Assembly (NCBI GenBank): GCA_945952225.1
Contig: CAMFHP010000015.1
Location: forward strand, 33,398-97,397
Direction: 5' to 3'
DNA: 64,000 bases
Source of the DNA: an uncultured Myxococcaceae bacterium
Lineage (GTDB): Bacteria > Myxococcota_A > Polyangia > Polyangiales > Ga0077539
Shown: piece by piece, positions 61,978 to 64,000 of the stretch
Layout: every line of letters begins with the position of its first letter
Numbering within the stretch: the first letter of the stretch is position 1
The notes under the pieces: generated by a model
The model's database searches: none
Told to the model about the DNA's origin: nothing
The model's input: the letters and a program-made list of their open reading frames with translations, nothing else
Translations under genes and position numbers: made by a program

Positions 61978-63945
61978 GTGCTCAACGCCTCGCGGCATCA
62001 CAGCGACGACGACTGATCGAGGCGATCAACGACCTGGTGCTGAGCGACGAGTGCTCAACGCCTCGCGGCATCACAGCGACGACGACGCCTCGACACGCAA
62101 ACGGGCTGCGGCAGCGAGAAGTGCTCAACGCCTCGCGGCATCACAGCGACGACGACACGCAGTCAGCGCCAGCGATGGTCATAACGAGGGGCTTGTGCTC
62201 AACGCCTCGCGGCATCACAGCGACGACGACTATGGCGCGGGCGTCCGCTCCGCCGCCGAGCGACAGTGCTCAACGCCTCGCGGCATCACAGCGACGACGA
62301 CCTACCAGCGCGCGCGGGCTCACGCCCGACGGCATGTGCTCAACGCCTCGCAGCATCACAGCGACGACGACTCGACCTGGCCCGCGGCCGTGTCATCGAC
62401 CGTCGAGTGCTCAACGCCTCGCGGCATCACAGCGACGACGACGAGCATCGCCCGCTGCCGCTTCGCCCACTCCTTCGAGGGGTGCTCAACGCCTCGCGGC
62501 ATCACAGCGACGACGACCCACGGGCTCGCGCGAGCTCGTCGACGCCGGCGCCTAGTGCTCAACGCCTCACGGCATCACAGCGACGACGACTGGGCACCAC
62601 CTGAAGCGTAAGCTTCTGGAACAGGCGCTCAACGCCTCGCGGCATCACAGCGACGACGACCTCTGCGCGCGCTCCAGCACGATCACCGTGGTGGAGTGCT
62701 CAACGCCTCGCGGCATCACAGCGACGACGACGCTTCGTGAAGGAGAACTCCACGCGCGTGATGAGGTGCTCAACGCCTCGCGGCATCACAGCGACGACGA
62801 CGCATCCTCCCCGGTCAGACCCTGCTCGCGCGCAGCGAGTGCTCAACGCCTCGCGGCATCACAGCGACGACGACCGAACGCGCGCGGCCCCTCTACCTTT
62901 GCTTCGCTCGTGTGCTCAACGCCTCGCGGCATCACAGCGACGACGACCACATGACGCGTCGCACCCGATTCATCGACCCCAAGTGCTCAACGCCTCGCGG
63001 CATCACAGCGACGACGACGTCAGGCGTCGCGATGAGGTCGCCGATGGTCTCGCTGTGCTCAACGCCTCGCGGCATCACAGCGACGACGACGACCTGCACC
63101 GGGGCGTCGGTGTGAGGGGTGCCAGCGTGCTCAACGCCTCGCGGCATCACAGCGACGACGACCGACGGTCCGCGGCAGCGCGGCATCCGTGAAGTGGAAG
63201 TGCTCAACGCCTCGCGGCATCACAGCGACGACGACACGCCGTGGTCGGGGTTCTTGTCGAGACGGCGAAACAGTGCTCAACGCCTCGCGGCATCACAGCG
63301 ACGACGACATCTCTCCCCGCCGAAGTTCGGGTAGCGGTTCTGGTGCTCAACGCCTCGCGGCATCACAGCGACGACGACATCATGAACGAGTCGAGCGCCA
63401 CGGGCACCCTGCTGTGCTCAACGCCTCGCGGCATCACAGCGACGACGACCCGCGAGCATCCACGCGCCGCCGTCCCACGCAGCGTGTGCTCAACGCCTCG
63501 CGGCATCACAGCGACGACGACAGGCACATCGGGCCAGGTGAGCGGCTGCTGCGTGGGTGCTCAACGCCTCGCGGCATCACAGCGACGACGACTCGGCGGT
63601 TCCGGGAGGATTCGCCGATCAAAGGTCAAGTGCTCAACGCCTCGCGGCATCACAGCGACGACGACTCACGGCCTCGGGCCGCATCGTCGAGGGCGCGACC
63701 AAGTGCTCAACGCCTCGCGGCATCACAGCGACGACGACGTTGTACGCCGTCTGCCACGCACGCACGGCGGCACGCGGTGCTCAACGCCTCGCGGCATCAC
63801 AGCGACGACGACGATGAAGGCGTGTTCGTGCGGCAACCATGAGAATCAGTGCTCAACGCCTCGCGGCATCACAGCGACGACGACGAGCAGCACCATGGGG
63901 CGGCGAACGCTGCCGAAAGGTGCTCAACGCCTCGCGGCATCACAG
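61978..63945 (+). CRISPR. CRISPR array, 28 repeats and 27 spacers
   Basis: Repeats are 36 bp, GTGCTCAACGCC at the 5' end and CAGCGACGACGAC at the 3' end, with a small internal GCC-TCGC-GGC hairpin. Starts: 61978, 62051, 62121, 62195, 62266, 62336, 62407, 62482, 62555, 62625, 62696, 62766, 62839, 62912, 62983, 63055, 63127, 63200, 63273, 63343, 63414, 63486, 63557, 63630, 63703, 63777, 63849, 63920. Spacers are 34-39 bp and all differ. The last repeat keeps only 26 bp, so the leader is probably on the left. No cas gene lies in the window, so the type is open. Confidence 0.97.
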
Positions 63946-63977
63946 TGATCTGCACCCAGTTCCCTTGGACACGCGAT

Positions 63978-63983
63978 AGGAGG
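63978..63983 (+). promoter_or_regulatory. Consensus ribosome binding site at the window edge
   Basis: AGGAGG seven bases before the ATG at 63991. It is the best Shine-Dalgarno sequence in the window. Confidence 0.7.
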
Positions 63984-63990
63984 AGAAGCG

Positions 63991-64000
63991 ATGTCGAGGG
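63991..64000 (+). CDS. Start of an unknown gene after the CRISPR array
   Basis: Only ten bases are present (ATG TCG AGG G, Met-Ser-Arg). A consensus AGGAGG precedes it and the last CRISPR repeat ends 45 bases upstream. Being the first gene past the trailer end, it could be a cas gene or unrelated; sequence to the right is needed. Confidence 0.55.

Noticed and set aside
61978..63948. Several open frames of 70-245 residues across the CRISPR array
   Set aside because: The 36-bp repeat has no stop in several frames; the proteins are only repeat translations (STPRGITATTT, LNASRHHSDDD).

Overview
The window is very GC-rich and densely packed with genes. It looks like a chromosome segment of a myxobacterium-type Myxococcota. 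The support is a tripartite C-terminus of MYXO-CTERM type (Cys, transmembrane stretch, Arg cluster), many lipoproteins whose lipobox is followed by a long Asp/Ala/Thr/Pro linker, very large Cys-rich repeat proteins, and frequent GTG starts with 1-4 base overlaps. A Polyangiales/Sandaracinaceae-like origin is my inference; no marker gene fixes the genus.

Layout. 0-4 kb: the start of a P-loop enzyme, a frameshifted small gene, a Uma2-type nuclease, an array of 22-bp inverted repeats, a sugar-phosphate mutarotase and two small envelope genes, then a 0.6 kb block of repeated DNA. 4-12.5 kb: a secreted esterase-like lipoprotein, the TldD/TldE pair, a large lipoprotein, a di-iron ferritin-like protein, an OprP-type porin and a MaoC hydratase. 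12.5-14.6 kb: nrfHA, nitrite reduction to ammonia. 14.7-20.5 kb: an ImpA-type metalloprotease and a tandem pair of related exported proteins. 20.6-25 kb: the most interesting locus. A lipoprotein with a Cys-rich C-terminus lies convergent to a single-chain fusion of an MNIO (DUF692) oxygenase and a DUF2063/BufC-like partner, followed by a LysR regulator and a divergent aldo/keto reductase. 25-34 kb: an SDR, a Tat-type lipoprotein, a three-domain glycosyltransferase, a membrane protein, a serpin and a second Uma2 protein. A 71-bp element occurs twice here, each time about 60 bases before a minus-strand start. 33.8-43.5 kb: two giant Cys-rich repeat proteins and a small lipoprotein. 43.6-53.7 kb: a 1178-residue ankyrin protein with a Cys-Asp tail, di-haem cytochrome genes and companions. 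53.8-57.8 kb: an SDR coupled to an ECF sigma/SnoaL/SRPBCC fusion, and another Cys-rich lipoprotein. 58-64 kb: an SNF2 helicase and SWIM zinc-finger pair, then a CRISPR array of 28 repeats running almost to the window end, where a new gene begins.

How the genes may work together. NrfH would feed quinol electrons to NrfA for periplasmic nitrite ammonification. TldD and TldE form a heteromeric metalloprotease. The MNIO fusion probably oxidises cysteines in the neighbouring lipoprotein, giving a modified, possibly metal-binding, cell-surface product; this is inferred from family knowledge, the Cys pattern and adjacency. No cas gene lies inside the window, so the CRISPR type cannot be assigned from it.
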